DNA of 64,000 bases from Paracoccus mutanolyticus (GCF_003285265.1 NZ_CP030239.1:930001-994000); one strand, 5' to 3'. Shown: positions 17,453-27,255, numbered from the stretch's first letter. Program-made: numbers and translations. Notes: generated from the sequence alone by a model not told the origin.

Positions 17453-17877
17453 TGGCCTTCTGGCTTTTCAAATCCGAACCCGACGTGTTCAGCTTCGACG
17501 ACCTGATCGCCAGGGGCGCGACGGGCGAGCAATGGGACGGCGTGCGCAACTATCAGGCCCGCAACAACATGCGCGCCATGAAAAAGGGCGAGCGCGGCTT
17601 CTTCTATCACTCGAACATCGGCAAGGCGGTCGTCGGCATCTGCGAGGTCGTGGCCGAGGCGCATCCCGACAGCACCGCGCAGGACCCGAAATGGGAATGC
17701 GTCGATGTCCGCGCCGTGGCCCGGCTGAACCGGCCCGTCACGCTGGACGAGGCCAAGGCCGAGCCCCGGCTGGCCGGCATGGTCCTGGTCAACAACTCGC
17801 GCCTGTCCGTGCAGCCGGTGTCCGACGCCGAATGGCAGGTCATCCTGGACCTGGGACAAGGCACCCAAACGCGCTAG
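17452..17877 (+). CDS. EVE domain-containing protein
   Basis: An intact 141-residue single-domain protein. AFWLFKSEPDVFSFDDL and WDGVRNYQARNNMRAM form the EVE fold, followed by FFYHSNIGKAVVGICEV with the aromatic cage region. EVE domains resemble PUA/YTH domains and bind modified bases in RNA or DNA. The ATG overlaps the YciI stop (ATGA-type). The tsaD-gpsA-YciI-EVE order is common in Rhodobacteraceae. Its substrate is unknown. Confidence 0.9.
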   Translation: MAFWLFKSEPDVFSFDDLIARGATGEQWDGVRNYQARNNMRAMKKGERGFFYHSNIGKAVVGICEVVAEAHPDSTAQDPKWECVDVRAVARLNRPVTLDEAKAEPRLAGMVLVNNSRLSVQPVSDAEWQVILDLGQGTQTR

Positions 17878-17921
17878 GCAATCCGGCGGGCCCCGCGCCC
17901 CCGGTCCCCAAGGGAGGAAAC

Positions 17922-19687
17922 ATGGCACGCGGCCCCACCATCACCGCCGACCGGCCCACCACGAAACGCATCGGCGCGCTGCGCGCCCTCTGGCCCTTCC
18001 TGCGGCCCTATCGCGGCCTCTTGGGCGCGGCGGTCGTCGCGCTTGTCATCACCGCCGGGATCAGCCTGATCCTGCCGCTGGCCGTGCGCCGCGTGGTGGA
18101 CGGGTTCGACGCGGGCGCCCATCTGCTGGACCAGTATTTCGGCGCGGCGCTGGCGATCGTCGCCCTGCTCGCGCTGGGGACGGGCGCGCGCTATTACCTG
18201 GTCACGCAGCTGGGCGAACGGGTCGTGGCCGACCTGCGCCAGGCAGTCTTCGACCGCGTCATCACGCTAAGCCCGGCATTCTACGAACGCGTGCTGACCG
18301 GGGAAATCATCAGCCGCATCACCACCGACACCACGCTGATCCAGTCGGTCATCGGATCAGCGTGTCCATGGCTGCGCAACCTGCTGATCCTCGGGCGGCA
18401 ATTGCATGATCTCGTCGGGGGTCAGCAGGTCGCGGCCGGTGACGCTGGTCGTGGTGCTGTCGAACTCGCCGGGCTTCTGGCTGATGCTTCGATAGCCAGG
18501 AGTGGCTCGCCGATAGCGCCGGCTCGGCCTCGGAAAGCCTGCTTGCGGCGCAGACGGTGCAGGCCTTCACCCATGAAGGCCCGACCCGCGCGCGCTTCCG
18601 CGAGGTGACGGAACGCTCCTACGGGGCGGCCCTGGGCCGGGTCAGGACGCGCACGATCATGACGGTGATCGTGATCTTCCTGATCTTTTCGGGCGTCCTG
18701 GGCGTCCTGTGGGTCGGCGCGCGCGACGTGCGCACGGATGTCATGACGGCGGGCCAGCTGGTGCAGTTCGTGATCTATGCCGTGCTGGTCGCCGGCGCGG
18801 TCGGCGCGCTGTCGGAAATCTGGGGCGAGCTTCAGCGCGCCGCCGGGGCCACCGAGCGGCTGACCGAGCTGCTGAGCGCGCAGGACACGCTGACCGATCC
18901 CCCGAACCCCGTTCCCCTGCCCCGTCCGGTGCAGGGCCGCATCGGCTTTCGCGACGTGACCTTCCATTACCCGTCGCGGCCCGATGTCTCGGCGCTGGAA
19001 GGGATCACGCTGGACATCGCCCCGGGCGAGACGGTGGCCCTGGTCGGCCCCTCGGGCGCGGGCAAGACCACGGTCGTCCAGCTTTTGCTGCGCTTCTGGG
19101 ACCCGGCCAGTGGACAGGTGACGATCGACGGGATCGACCTGCGGCAGATGGCGCGGGCCGACTTCCGCCAGGCCATCGCGCTGGTGCCGCGGACCCGGTG
19201 ATCTTTTCGGGCAGCGCGCGCGACAACATCCGTTCGGCCGCCCCGGCGCCAGGACGCCGAGGTCGAGGCCGCCGCCCGCGCCGCCCATGCCCATGACTTC
19301 CTGTCCGCGCTGCCGCAGGGCTATGACAGCCCGGTGGGCGAACGCGGGGTGATGCTGTCGGGCGGGCAGAAGCAGCGCATCGCCATCGCCCGCGCCATCC
19401 TGCGCGACGCGCCGATCCTGCTGCTGGACGAGGCGACCAGCGCGCTGGACAGCCTAATCCGAGCGGCTGGTGCAGGACGCGGTGGACGAACTGGCGCGGT
19501 GCGCACCACGATCATCGTCGCCCACCGCCTGGCCACGGTGAAGAAGGCCGACCGGATCGTGGTCTTCGACCACGGCCGCATCCTGGCGCAGGGCCGGCAC
19601 GAGGAACTGGTGGCGCAGGGCGGGCTTTACGCGCGGCTGGCGCGGTTGCAGTTCACCGAAGGCGCGGGACTGCAGGCCGCCGGCTAG
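17922..19687 (+). pseudogene. ABC exporter (TM-ATPase half transporter), interrupted by a foreign patch
   Basis: The start at 17922 follows AGGGAGG. TM domain: PLAVRRVVDGFDAGAHLLDQ, LVTQLGERVVADLRQAVFDR, FYERVLTGEIISRITTDTTL. After NLLIL (about 18390) the native TM3-TM4 section, about 45 residues, is replaced by a traG fragment. The gene resumes at QEWLAD (about 18500), goes on through AQTVQAFTHEGPTRARFREV, the Walker [24 protein letters not shown], and Walker B ILLLDEAT to 19687. Extra frameshifts lie near 19190, 19250 and 19452. The family exports lipids or drugs (MsbA-like). As written it cannot be functional. Confidence 0.8.
18385..18497 (-). mobile_element. TraG/VirD4 coupling-protein fragment inside the ABC exporter
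   Basis: The minus strand reads SISQKPGEFDSTTTSVTGRD, then LLTPDEIMQLPPEDQ. This matches the region near the C-terminus of TraG/VirD4 type IV coupling ATPases (LLTPDEVMRLP). It is about 113 bp and opposite in orientation to the host gene. The left junction shares the sequence CTGATCCTC between host (NLLIL codons) and insert (PEDQ codons). Confidence 0.65.
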
Positions 19688-20190
19688 CGCGGCGCGGCAT
19701 AGACCGCCGTCCAATAGGTGGTCCGCCCGTCTGCGCCCACCGCCCGGCCGATGCCGACATGCCGCACCTGGGCATTGGCGATATTGGCCAGATGCGGCGG
19801 GGACCGCATCCACATGGCCATCGCCTGATCCAGCCGGGCGGGTCCGGCGGCGACGTTCTCGGCGATGACGCGGGGCGCATAGCCCGCCGCCCTGGCCCGC
19901 TGCATCGGCGCGCTGCCGTTGCTGCCGGTATGGCTCAGCACCCCGCGCCGGGCCATGTCGCAGGCATGGGCGGCCGCCGCCTTGGCCAGCCGCGGATCGG
20001 GGGCGACCGCCGCCGACCGCGCGCGCGCGCTGCGCATTGGTCGCGGCGGCCGCGGCCTGGTTGTCGGCCGCAGTCGTCGCCGGACATGTGGCCCGCCCCT
20101 GGGCCAGGACGCCGCCGGCGGGCAGCGCAGCAAGCAGGGCGGCAAGGCCGATGGCGGCGGTTCGAGATCTGCGGAAAGGCTGCGGGCCTC
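19684..20190 (-). CDS. CAP (SCP/PR1-like) family secreted protein, frameshifted
   Basis: One frame has a signal-like segment ([20 protein letters not shown]), then [15 protein letters not shown] one-base shift near 20030 leads to the CAP domain: [77 protein letters not shown]. The usual CAP signatures (H-T-x-S-G, G-E-N, S-x-x-H) are visible. A clear ATG for the signal-peptide frame was not found. Its stop overlaps the ABC exporter's stop by 4 bp (convergent). Bacterial CAP proteins are secreted; their substrate is unknown. Confidence 0.75.
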   Translation of the reverse strand, partial: EARSLSADLEPPPSALPPCLLRCPPAASWPRGGPHVRRRLRPTTRPRPPRPMRSARARSAAVAPDPRLAKAAAAHACDMARRGVLSHTGSNGSAPMQRARAAGYAPRVIAENVAAGPARLDQAMAMWMRSPPHLANIANAQVRHVGIGRAVGADGRTTYWTAVYAAPR

Positions 20191-20329
20191 CGCTTCGGCT
20201 GTGTGCTGGCTGGCGCGGGCTATGGGTCGAGCGGGCCTTTCCGCCAGGGTTTGACGCGCGCGCTTGACGGAACCGCCGATGAAGCGGAACGTTCCCCCCG
20301 GCACAATCCAGACGAGAAAGGACAGCACC

Positions 20330-20878
20330 ATGGCTTTCTGGGACTTCGTGAAGGACGCGGGCAAGTCGATCTTCGGCAACGAGGCGCAGGCGGCCCCCGC
20401 CCCCTCGGCCAAGCCGGCCCCTGCGGCCCCCGGACAGGCAGGAGCAGCCCAGGCAGGGACCGCCCAGGCCAGCGCCGACGGCGAAACCGACCGCAAGGTC
20501 GCCGCGCTCAAGGCCGAACTCAAGGAACTGGGGCTGACCGCCTCGGACGTGCACCTGACCCTGCGAGGCGGCGATACGGTCGTCATCAAGGGCCAGGCCC
20601 GCGGTCAGGAAACCCTGGAAAAACTGGTACTTGCCGTGGGCAACATCAAGGGCATCGCCCGCGTCGAACTGGCAGATGAGCCGGGCGCCCCGGCCTCGGC
20701 CCCGGCCGAACAGCCCCTGTTCCACACCGTCAAGAAGGGCGAGACCCTGTCGGCCATCGCCAAGCAGCACCTGGGCGACGCCAACCGCTATCGCGAGATC
20801 TTCGAGGCCAACAAGCCCATGCTGTCGGACCCCGACAAGATCTATCCCGGCCAGACCCTGCGCATCCCGCGCGGCTAA
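20330..20878 (+). CDS. LysM/BON domain protein (YgaU-like)
   Basis: The ATG at 20330 follows GAAAGGA. The protein has 182 residues: an N-terminal MAFWDFVKDAGKSIFG, an Ala/Pro-rich linker (residues 20-55), a BON-like domain (LTLRGGDTVVIKGQARGQET, GIARVEL) and a C-terminal LysM domain (FHTVKKGETLSAIAKQHLGD, YPGQTLRIPRG). This is the architecture of E. coli YgaU (Kbp), a potassium-binding protein. No signal peptide is seen, so it is probably cytoplasmic. The frame is intact. Confidence 0.9.
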   Translation: MAFWDFVKDAGKSIFGNEAQAAPAPSAKPAPAAPGQAGAAQAGTAQASADGETDRKVAALKAELKELGLTASDVHLTLRGGDTVVIKGQARGQETLEKLVLAVGNIKGIARVELADEPGAPASAPAEQPLFHTVKKGETLSAIAKQHLGDANRYREIFEANKPMLSDPDKIYPGQTLRIPRG

Positions 20879-20894
20879 GCCCTGACGCTGCGTT

Positions 20895-20915
20895 GCCCCC
20901 GCCCGGTGCGGGGGC
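20895..20915 (+). terminator. GC-rich hairpin after the LysM/BON gene
   Basis: GCCCCCGC (20895-20902) and GCGGGGGC (20908-20915) pair around CCGGT. No T-tract follows, so this is a possible weak terminator only. Confidence 0.45.
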
Positions 20916-20989
20916 CTCGACCCTTGCCCTGATCCCGGGTTATGAACCATCCTCATCCGCGGGAGCGCAAGAAGCAGGGAGAGGATCAG

Positions 20990-22876
20990 ATGGCCAAGTT
21001 CGCGACAGCCGCGGACCGCGACGCGGTCGAGGCGGAAATGCCCTATCGAAACAGGGATCTGCCGCAGACGGTCTATCAGATGCTCAGCCGCACCCGGGAA
21101 CGGTTTCCGACGCGGCCCGCCATGGGCTTCCAGATCCTGTCCGCGCCCCGCTCGAAATCCGTGGTGCTGAACTGGAACGAACTGCACGAGCGCGTGACCG
21201 AGGCCGCGAACCTGTTCCGCTCGCTGGGCATCGGGCCGCGGGACGTGGTGGCCTATCTGCTGCCGAACGCGCTGGAAACGCCCATCGTGCTGCTGGCCGG
21301 GGCGACGGCCGGAATCGTCAATCCGATCAACCCGCTGCTGGATGCCGAACAGATCGCCGCCATCCTGCGCGAGACCGGGGCCAAGGTCCTGGTCACGCTG
21401 AAGCCCTTTCCCAAGACCGACGTGGCGCAGCGCGCGGCGGATGCGGTCGCGCTCGCGCCGAACGTCAAGACCGTGCTGCAGGTCGATCTGCGGCCCTATC
21501 TGTCGGGCCTCAAGCGGCTGGCGATCCCGTTCCTGCGGCCCAAGCTCGAGGTCCGCAACACCGCGAAATACCTGGATTTCGAGGCCTGCGTCTCGGCCCA
21601 GCGGCACAACCGCCTGACCTTCGACGAACCCGAAGGGGACCGCGTCTGCGCCTATTTCCACACCGGCGGCACCACCGGCACGCCCAAGGTCGCCCAGCAC
21701 AAGCAGTCGGGCATGATCTACAACGGCTGGCTGGGCGCCGAGATGCTGTTCGACGAAACCGACGTGCTGATGTGCCCGCTGCCGATGTTCCACGTCTTCG
21801 CGGCCTATCCGGTGCTGATGTCCTGCCTGGCCTCGGGGGCGCAGCTGGTCATGCCGACGCCCGCCGGCTATCGCGGCGAGGGGGTGTTCGACAACTTCTG
21901 GAAGCTGATCGAGCGCTGGCAGGCGACCTTCCTGATCACCGTGCCGACCGCCATCGCCGCGCTGATGCAGCGCAAGGTGGATGCCGATGTCAGCAGCCTC
22001 AAGACCGCGATCTCGGGTTCGGCGCCCTTGCCGGTCGAGCTTTACAACCGCTTCAAGACCGCCACCGGGGTCGAGATCGCCGAGGGCTACGGGCTGACCG
22101 AGGCGACCTGCCTCGTGTCCTGCAACCCCGTGGAAGGGCTGAAGAAAGTGGGATCGGTCGGGCTGCCGCTGCCCTATAGCCACGTCCGCATCCTGTGCAA
22201 GACCCCCACGGGTTTCCGCGAATGCGCCACCGACGAGATCGGCGAGATCTGCGTCGCCTCGCCCGGGGTGTTCGAGGGCTCGACCTATACCGAGGCGGAC
22301 AAGAACCACGAGTTGTTCGCCGAGGGGCGGTTCCTGCGCACGGGCGACCTGGGGCGGCTGGACGCGGACGGATACCTGTGGATCACCGGCCGGGCCAAGG
22401 ACCTGATCATCCGGGGCGGCCACAACATCGACCCGGCGCTGATCGAGGACGCGCTGCTGTCGCATCCGGCCGTGGCCTTCGCCGGCGCCATCGGCCAGCC
22501 CGACAGTTTCGCGGGCGAGCTGCCCTGCGCCTATGTCGAGCTGGTGGCCGGCGCCGAGGTCACGGTCGAGGCGCTGGCCGAACACGCCCGCAGCCATATC
22601 CCCGAGCGTGCGGCCATACCCAAGCACATTGAAATCCTTGACGAACTTCCCAAGACGGCGGTGGGCAAGATCTTCAAGCCGGACCTGCGCAAGCGCGCCA
22701 TCGCCCGCGTCTATGGCGCCGCCCTGACCCAGGCCGGGCTGGCCGTGACCGTGGCCGAGGTGGTCGACGACCGCAAGCGCGGCCTGGTCGCCCGGCTGGC
22801 CCGGACCGAGGGCGTGGACGAGGCGGCCGTGACCACCTGCCTGGGCCAGTTCGCCGGTCCCTGGGAGTGGGCCTGA
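20990..22876 (+). CDS. AMP-dependent fatty-acyl-CoA synthetase
   Basis: The ATG at 20990 is preceded by GGGAGAGG and gives MAKFATAADRDAVEAEMPYR; an upstream ATG at 20942 is in frame but has a poor context. About 628 residues with the P-loop FHTGGTTGTPKVAQHKQSGM, the LFNRFKTATGVE-type region, EGYGLTEATCLVSCNPVEG, and TGRAKDLIIRGGHNIDP. The C-terminal lysine motif is GKIFKPDLRKRA. The enzyme activates fatty or carboxylic acids to CoA thioesters. The length and full motif set suggest an active protein; the acyl chain preference cannot be told. Confidence 0.9.
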   Translation: MAKFATAADRDAVEAEMPYRNRDLPQTVYQMLSRTRERFPTRPAMGFQILSAPRSKSVVLNWNELHERVTEAANLFRSLGIGPRDVVAYLLPNALETPIVLLAGATAGIVNPINPLLDAEQIAAILRETGAKVLVTLKPFPKTDVAQRAADAVALAPNVKTVLQVDLRPYLSGLKRLAIPFLRPKLEVRNTAKYLDFEACVSAQRHNRLTFDEPEGDRVCAYFHTGGTTGTPKVAQHKQSGMIYNGWLGAEMLFDETDVLMCPLPMFHVFAAYPVLMSCLASGAQLVMPTPAGYRGEGVFDNFWKLIERWQATFLITVPTAIAALMQRKVDADVSSLKTAISGSAPLPVELYNRFKTATGVEIAEGYGLTEATCLVSCNPVEGLKKVGSVGLPLPYSHVRILCKTPTGFRECATDEIGEICVASPGVFEGSTYTEADKNHELFAEGRFLRTGDLGRLDADGYLWITGRAKDLIIRGGHNIDPALIEDALLSHPAVAFAGAIGQPDSFAGELPCAYVELVAGAEVTVEALAEHARSHIPERAAIPKHIEILDELPKTAVGKIFKPDLRKRAIARVYGAALTQAGLAVTVAEVVDDRKRGLVARLARTEGVDEAAVTTCLGQFAGPWEWA

Positions 22877-22893
22877 GCGCCGCGCAACGGCAG

Positions 22894-22982
22894 CGCGCGG
22901 TGCATGACGCAAATCGTTGATTTTCAACAAACAGGCAATGCACCGCGCGTACACTGCCCGTACACCGGGCATGCACCGCGCG
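22894..22982. repeat. 11-bp tandem repeat with a flanking inverted unit
   Basis: Four adjacent 11-bp units lie at 22938-22981: ATGCACCGCGC, GTACACTGCCC, GTACACCGGGC, ATGCACCGCGC. An inverted copy CGCGCGGTGCAT lies at 22894-22905, giving a 12-bp perfect inverted repeat with 22938-22949. The sequence between contains GTTGATTTTCAAC. A related three-unit array occurs at 61240-61272. Confidence 0.7.
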
Positions 22983-23101
22983 TCGGACCGCCGGGCTGCG
23001 TCCGCAAGGCTTGACCTTGGCGCCGGCTTGAGGCCCTAAAGGGCCAGCACCCGCTCCGGTTGTTGCCGGCGGGCGGGCGCAGCACGCTGAAAGGAGCCGC
23101 C

Positions 23102-24175
23102 ATGGACCAGCCTCCGCACCCGGACCATGGATGGTCGCGCGGCGTCACCGTCGTCGAGAACGCCGTCGTCGTCCCGCCGCGCAGCTTTGGCGAGCATCCG
23201 GTCTGCGGCGTCTGGGGCCCCGACGGCGACGTGCCCGAGGCGGCGCATTGGCGCGACGAAAAGCGCGTGCCACGGCCCCTGGCCGAGCCGCCCGAGCCCG
23301 CCGCCCGGCTTTCCGGCACGCATCTGTTCGGCGGCTTCCTGTTCGGCCATTTCGGCCATTTCGTCGTTGAATCGCTGGCGAGGCTGTGGCTGACCTCGGA
23401 ACCCGCGCAGGGCTGGCTGTTCCTGCCGCGCCGGGTCCACATCAAGGGCGTGCAAAGGCTGCACCGCCCGTTCTTCAACCTGCTGGCGCCCGAGATGCCG
23501 GTCAGCCTGCTGCGCGAGCCGGTCGCGGTCGAGCGGCTGGTGATCCCCGGCCAGGGCTTCGGCCTGGGCGCCATCGCCCGCGGCACCCCCGAGTTCCGCG
23601 CCATGCTGCGGCTGCGGACGGCGCGCATCCGGTCGAACGGGCCGCGCCGGATCTATGTCTCGCGTTCCGCCCTGGGCGGCCAGGGCGGCGTCCTGAACGA
23701 GACGGCGATCGAGCGGAACCTGGCGCGCGAGGGCTATGCGATCATGCATCCCCAGACCATGACGCTGCGCGAGCAGCTGATCTGGTACAAGTCGGCGCGC
23801 CATGTGCTGGGGCTGGACGGCTCGGCCTTTCACCTGCTGGGGCTGGTGGCGCGGCCCGAGCAGACCATCGGCATCATCCTGCGCCGCAGCACCGGCGACT
23901 ATGCCAACATCGCCGCCCAGATCGAGGGCATGCAGGGCCATCCGCCCGCCGTCATCGACGCCTTGCGGGCGAACTGGATGCCGCCGGACCGCGCCAACCC
24001 GAACTTCCTGAGCACGGGCGAGCTGGACCACGCGGCGCTGGCTGAACGCCTGGAGGCCGGGGGCTTCATCGCCAAGGCCCAGGCCTGGCGCGCCCCGGAG
24101 GAGGCCGAGGTGGAAGAGGCCATCCGCACGGTCGAGGCTGCGGGTGGGCAGCCACTGGTGCGGCGGGCGGTGTGA
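23102..24175 (+). CDS. Glycosyltransferase family 61 (DUF563) protein
   Basis: The start at 23102 (MDQPPHPDHGW) follows AAAGGAGCC. In the 357-residue frame the N-terminal half has FGGFLFGHFGHFVVESLARL (the GT61 'GH-x-F-E' region), and the C-terminal half has PRRIYVSRSALGGQGGVLNE, then WYKSARHVLGLDGSAFHLL. The DUF563/GT61 family adds sugars to surface polysaccharides or glycans. The preceding intergenic DNA carries the 11-bp repeat. The frame is intact. The acceptor is unknown. Confidence 0.85.
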   Translation: MDQPPHPDHGWSRGVTVVENAVVVPPRSFGEHPVCGVWGPDGDVPEAAHWRDEKRVPRPLAEPPEPAARLSGTHLFGGFLFGHFGHFVVESLARLWLTSEPAQGWLFLPRRVHIKGVQRLHRPFFNLLAPEMPVSLLREPVAVERLVIPGQGFGLGAIARGTPEFRAMLRLRTARIRSNGPRRIYVSRSALGGQGGVLNETAIERNLAREGYAIMHPQTMTLREQLIWYKSARHVLGLDGSAFHLLGLVARPEQTIGIILRRSTGDYANIAAQIEGMQGHPPAVIDALRANWMPPDRANPNFLSTGELDHAALAERLEAGGFIAKAQAWRAPEEAEVEEAIRTVEAAGGQPLVRRAV

Positions 24176-24182
24176 GAGGGGG

Positions 24183-24480
24183 TCAGCGGCGGGCTGCGGC
24201 CATGATGCCCGCGGCGATATAGGCCTTGGGATAGACGCCGGCGACCTCGTGGATGATGTCAAGTTCAGCCAGCTTGGCCAGCAGCTTGCGCGCGCCCGTG
24301 TCGCTGATTCCCAGGCGCTCTGCCACCGACCTGGGAATGACCACCGGATTTTCGAACAGCATCGAGACGACGCCGACGGCATTGCCGCTTTTGATCGCGG
24401 TGACGCGGTCGCGGTATTCGACCTTGAGCGCGATCATCCGGTCGATGGTGGCGATGGTCTGTGTCGTATCGCAAGATATG
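24183..24480 (-). pseudogene. Fic-family protein C-terminal fragment
   Basis: The minus strand reads TIDRMIALKVEYRDRVTAI, then AVGVVSMLFENPVVIPRSVA, ERLGISDTGARKLLAKLAEL and GVYPKAYIAAGIMAAARR. This is the C-terminal winged helix that follows the FIC catalytic domain in many Fic proteins. The catalytic HPFxxGNGR motif is absent and no start is evident before 24480. Probably a residue of a lost mobile or toxin locus. Confidence 0.65.
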
Positions 24481-24505
24481 CCTGACGTTGGAACCGGGCG
24501 CTCCC

Positions 24506-24533
24506 TTCAAACTTTAGGGGCGAAAAGTTTGAA
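24506..24533. repeat. 9-bp inverted repeat
   Basis: TTCAAACTT (24506-24514) and AAGTTTGAA (24525-24533) pair perfectly over a 10-nt loop. It lies between the Fic fragment and ettA, near the edge of the insert, and may be an IS tip or a hairpin. Confidence 0.45.
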
Positions 24534-24574
24534 GTGATGCCCGATATCCAACCGGAGTTGGTTTTGAACCCACC

Positions 24575-26230
24575 CTACCGCGTGAACTTCTTGTACTTCA
24601 CCCGCTTCGGTTCGATCGAATCGGGGCCGAGGCGGCGGACCTTGTCGGCCTCGTAGTCCTCGAAGTTGCCCTCGAACCATTCGACATGGGCGTCGCCCTC
24701 GAAGGCCAGGATATGGGTGCAGAGCCGGTCGAGGAAGAAGCGGTCGTGCGAGATGATGACCGCGCAGCCGGCGAAATCCTCGAGCGCGGCTTCCAGCGCC
24801 TGCAGCGTTTCCACGTCCAGGTCGTTGGTCGGTTCGTCCAGCAGCAGCACGTTGCCGCCCGATTTCAGGAGCTTGGCCATGTGCACGCGGTTGCGTTCAC
24901 CGCCCGAGAGCAGACCCACCTTCTTCTGCTGGTCGCCGCCCTTGAAGTTGAAGGCGCTGCAATAGGCGCGGCTGTTCATTGTCGCGTCGCCCAGTTCGAT
25001 CAACTCGGCCCCACCCGAGATTTCCTCCCACACGGTCTTGTTGGGGTCGAGCGCGTCGCGGGACTGGTCGACATAGCTGAGCTTCACCGTGTCGCCATAG
25101 CTGATCTCGCCCGCGTCGGGGGGCTCCTGTCCGGTCAGCATGCGAAACAGCGTGGACTTGCCGGCGCCGTTCGGCCCGATCACGCCGACGATGCCGCCCG
25201 GCGGCAGGCTGAAGGACAGGTTCTCGACCAGAAGCTTGTCGCCCATGGCCTTTTTCAGCCCCTCGACCTCGATCACCTTGTTGCCCAGCCGCTCGCCGTT
25301 GGGGATGATGATCTGGGCGTTCGACAGCTTCTCGCGCTCGGACTGGCTGGCGAGTTCGTTATAGGCGTTGATCCGGGCCTTCTGCTTGGCCTGCCGCGCC
25401 TTGGCGCCGGCGCGGATCCATTCCAGTTCGCGCTCCAGCGTCTTCTGCTTGGCCTTGTCCTCGCGCGCTTCCTGTTCCAGCCGCTTGGCCTTCTGTTCCA
25501 GCCAGGCCGAATAGTTGCCTTCGTAGGGGATGCCGCGGCCGCGATCCAGTTCCAGGATCCAGCCGGTGATGTCGTCCAGGAAATAGCGGTCGTGGGTGAC
25601 GCAGAGGATGGTGCCCGGGTATTCGATCAGGTGCTTTTGCAGCCAGGCGATGGTTTCGGCGTCCAGGTGGTTGGTCGGTTCGTCCAGAAGCAGCATGTCG
25701 GGCTGTTCCAGGAGCAGCTTGCACAGCGCGACGCGCCGCCGCTCGCCGCCCGAAAGGCTGTCCACGTCGGCGTCGTCGGGCGGGCAGCGCAGCGCCTCCA
25801 TCGCGACGTCGATCTGGCTGTCGAGATCCCACAGGTTCTCGGCGTCGATCTCGTCCTGCAGGCGCGCCATCTCGTCGGCGGTCTCGTCCGAGTAGTTCAT
25901 CGCCAGTTCGTTGTAGCGGTCGAGCTTGGCCTGCTTGGCCTTGACGCCCTCCATCACGTTGCCGCGCACGTTCAGGGCAGGGTCGAGCTGGGGTTCCTGC
26001 GGCAGATAGCCCACGGTCGCGCCCTTGGCGGCCCAGGCCTCGCCGGTGAAGTCCTTGTCGATGCCGGCCATGATGCGCAGAAGCGTCGACTTGCCGGCGC
26101 CGTTCACGCCCACGACGCCGATCTTGACGCCGGGCAGGAAGTTCAGGCGGATGTTCTCGAAGGTCTTCTTGCCGCCCGGATAGGTCTTGGACACCCCGTC
26201 CATGTGGTAGACGAACTGGTAGGAGGCCAT
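24575..26230 (-). CDS. ettA: Energy-dependent translational throttle protein EttA (ABC-F)
   Basis: An intact 551-residue frame starting at 26230 ([20 protein letters not shown]). Two ABC domains: Walker [14 protein letters not shown] and [13 protein letters not shown]; signatures [13 protein letters not shown] and [13 protein letters not shown]; Walker [14 protein letters not shown] and [13 protein letters not shown]. The P-site tRNA-interaction linker and arm lie between. EttA gates the first peptide-bond step according to ATP/ADP ratio. There are no membrane segments. Size and motifs are standard. Confidence 0.95.
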   Translation of the reverse strand: MASYQFVYHMDGVSKTYPGGKKTFENIRLNFLPGVKIGVVGVNGAGKSTLLRIMAGIDKDFTGEAWAAKGATVGYLPQEPQLDPALNVRGNVMEGVKAKQAKLDRYNELAMNYSDETADEMARLQDEIDAENLWDLDSQIDVAMEALRCPPDDADVDSLSGGERRRVALCKLLLEQPDMLLLDEPTNHLDAETIAWLQKHLIEYPGTILCVTHDRYFLDDITGWILELDRGRGIPYEGNYSAWLEQKAKRLEQEAREDKAKQKTLERELEWIRAGAKARQAKQKARINAYNELASQSEREKLSNAQIIIPNGERLGNKVIEVEGLKKAMGDKLLVENLSFSLPPGGIVGVIGPNGAGKSTLFRMLTGQEPPDAGEISYGDTVKLSYVDQSRDALDPNKTVWEEISGGAELIELGDATMNSRAYCSAFNFKGGDQQKKVGLLSGGERNRVHMAKLLKSGGNVLLLDEPTNDLDVETLQALEAALEDFAGCAVIISHDRFFLDRLCTHILAFEGDAHVEWFEGNFEDYEADKVRRLGPDSIEPKRVKYKKFTR

Positions 26231-26299
26231 GATCTTTCCCCGTGTTCTGGAAGCGCTGCGTTCGGGGCTATGTAGTGCAGGCCGGGCGAAAGGGAAAGC

Positions 26300-27157
26300 C
26301 TAGCGGAACTGGCTGGTGAAGGCGCGGCCGAAGGTTTCCTCGAGAAAGGCGAACTGCGGTTCGAGCTTTGCGCGCAGCGCGGCGCGGGCCTTGTCGGGCA
26401 CGACCAGGCTGTTGTCCGAGGCAAAGACCTTGCGCCCGGTGTCGCGATAGTCGTGCGGCGGCAGGCCGAGGAAGGTTTCGACCTGGCGCAGCAGGCCCAG
26501 GGGGTCGCGGGCGATGCGGCCGAAGGGCAGGTACAGCATCCGGTCGGCGCCGAAGCGGGCGTTCCAGCGCGGCACATAGGTCCTGTAGTCGCCGCGGTCG
26601 ACCAGCACCGGGTCCTGGACCTCGGTCAGCCAGTCCTCGACCGAGGCGGGTTTGCGGCGCGCCCGCGTCAGGTTCATCTTGAGCTGCGAGATGGCGCGGT
26701 CCACCGGATGGCGGATGATGTAGATGAACTTGGCCTCGGGCAGGAATTTCGCGATGAAATCCACCCCTTCCTCGGGCAGGGTCGAATATTCGGGGGTGAT
26801 GTCGATGGTCTTGCGACCTTCGGGGGCGGGCGCGAAGACGGTCTTGTACCAGTGGTTGGTGAACATCGGTTCGCGCATCACGCGGTCGAGGTATTTCACG
26901 ACCGGGGCGGGCACGTCCTCGCCCCGCGCCTCATAGCGTTTCTCGATGTTCTGGCGGGCGCGCTTGAAATGCCAGGGCAGCCATTTGCGGTGCTCCTCGA
27001 CAAAGCGGTGGTTGAAGAACTGCACCTCCTTGAAGGGGGGCGTCCACAGGCCGGGATGCTGGCCCAGCATCTGCGACAGCCAGGTGGTCCCGGCCTTTTG
27101 CGCGCCGATGCCCAGGAAATCGGGTTTGCGAGGCTTGCCGTTCGGGTCCCAGTCCAT
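26300..27157 (-). CDS. Sulfotransferase family protein
   Basis: A 285-residue frame starting at 27157. PAPS-binding 5'-PSB loop: LGIGAQKAGTTWLSQML. 3'-phosphate-binding: AKFIYIIRHPVDRAISQLKM. These are the two key motifs of the Sulfotransfer family. It probably sulfates a surface polysaccharide or other acceptor, which is unknown. It stands alone between ettA and a zinc-ribbon gene. The frame is intact. Confidence 0.85.
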   Translation of the reverse strand: MDWDPNGKPRKPDFLGIGAQKAGTTWLSQMLGQHPGLWTPPFKEVQFFNHRFVEEHRKWLPWHFKRARQNIEKRYEARGEDVPAPVVKYLDRVMREPMFTNHWYKTVFAPAPEGRKTIDITPEYSTLPEEGVDFIAKFLPEAKFIYIIRHPVDRAISQLKMNLTRARRKPASVEDWLTEVQDPVLVDRGDYRTYVPRWNARFGADRMLYLPFGRIARDPLGLLRQVETFLGLPPHDYRDTGRKVFASDNSLVVPDKARAALRAKLEPQFAFLEETFGRAFTSQFR

Positions 27158-27255
27158 GCGTTCCGCCTTGATTGCCGATCAGGAGCAGCCCCTCCTTAAG
27201 GCAGGGCCGGGGCGAGGGGAACCCGCGGCCAAAAGGAATCTGCGCCAGGCGGCGC

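Noticed and set aside
19454..22972. A 1172-codon open frame on the minus strand
   Set aside because: It is antisense to the acyl-CoA synthetase and LysM/BON genes, has the biased composition typical of high-GC antisense frames and shows no domain. Only its last part overlaps the CAP gene's signal region.
22938..22981. CRISPR array
   Set aside because: The units are 11 bp, abutting and without spacers, and there are no cas genes in the window.
24686..26275. A 529-codon plus-strand frame opposite ettA
   Set aside because: EttA motifs on the minus strand are complete; the plus frame is low-complexity Val/Gln/His-rich shadow.
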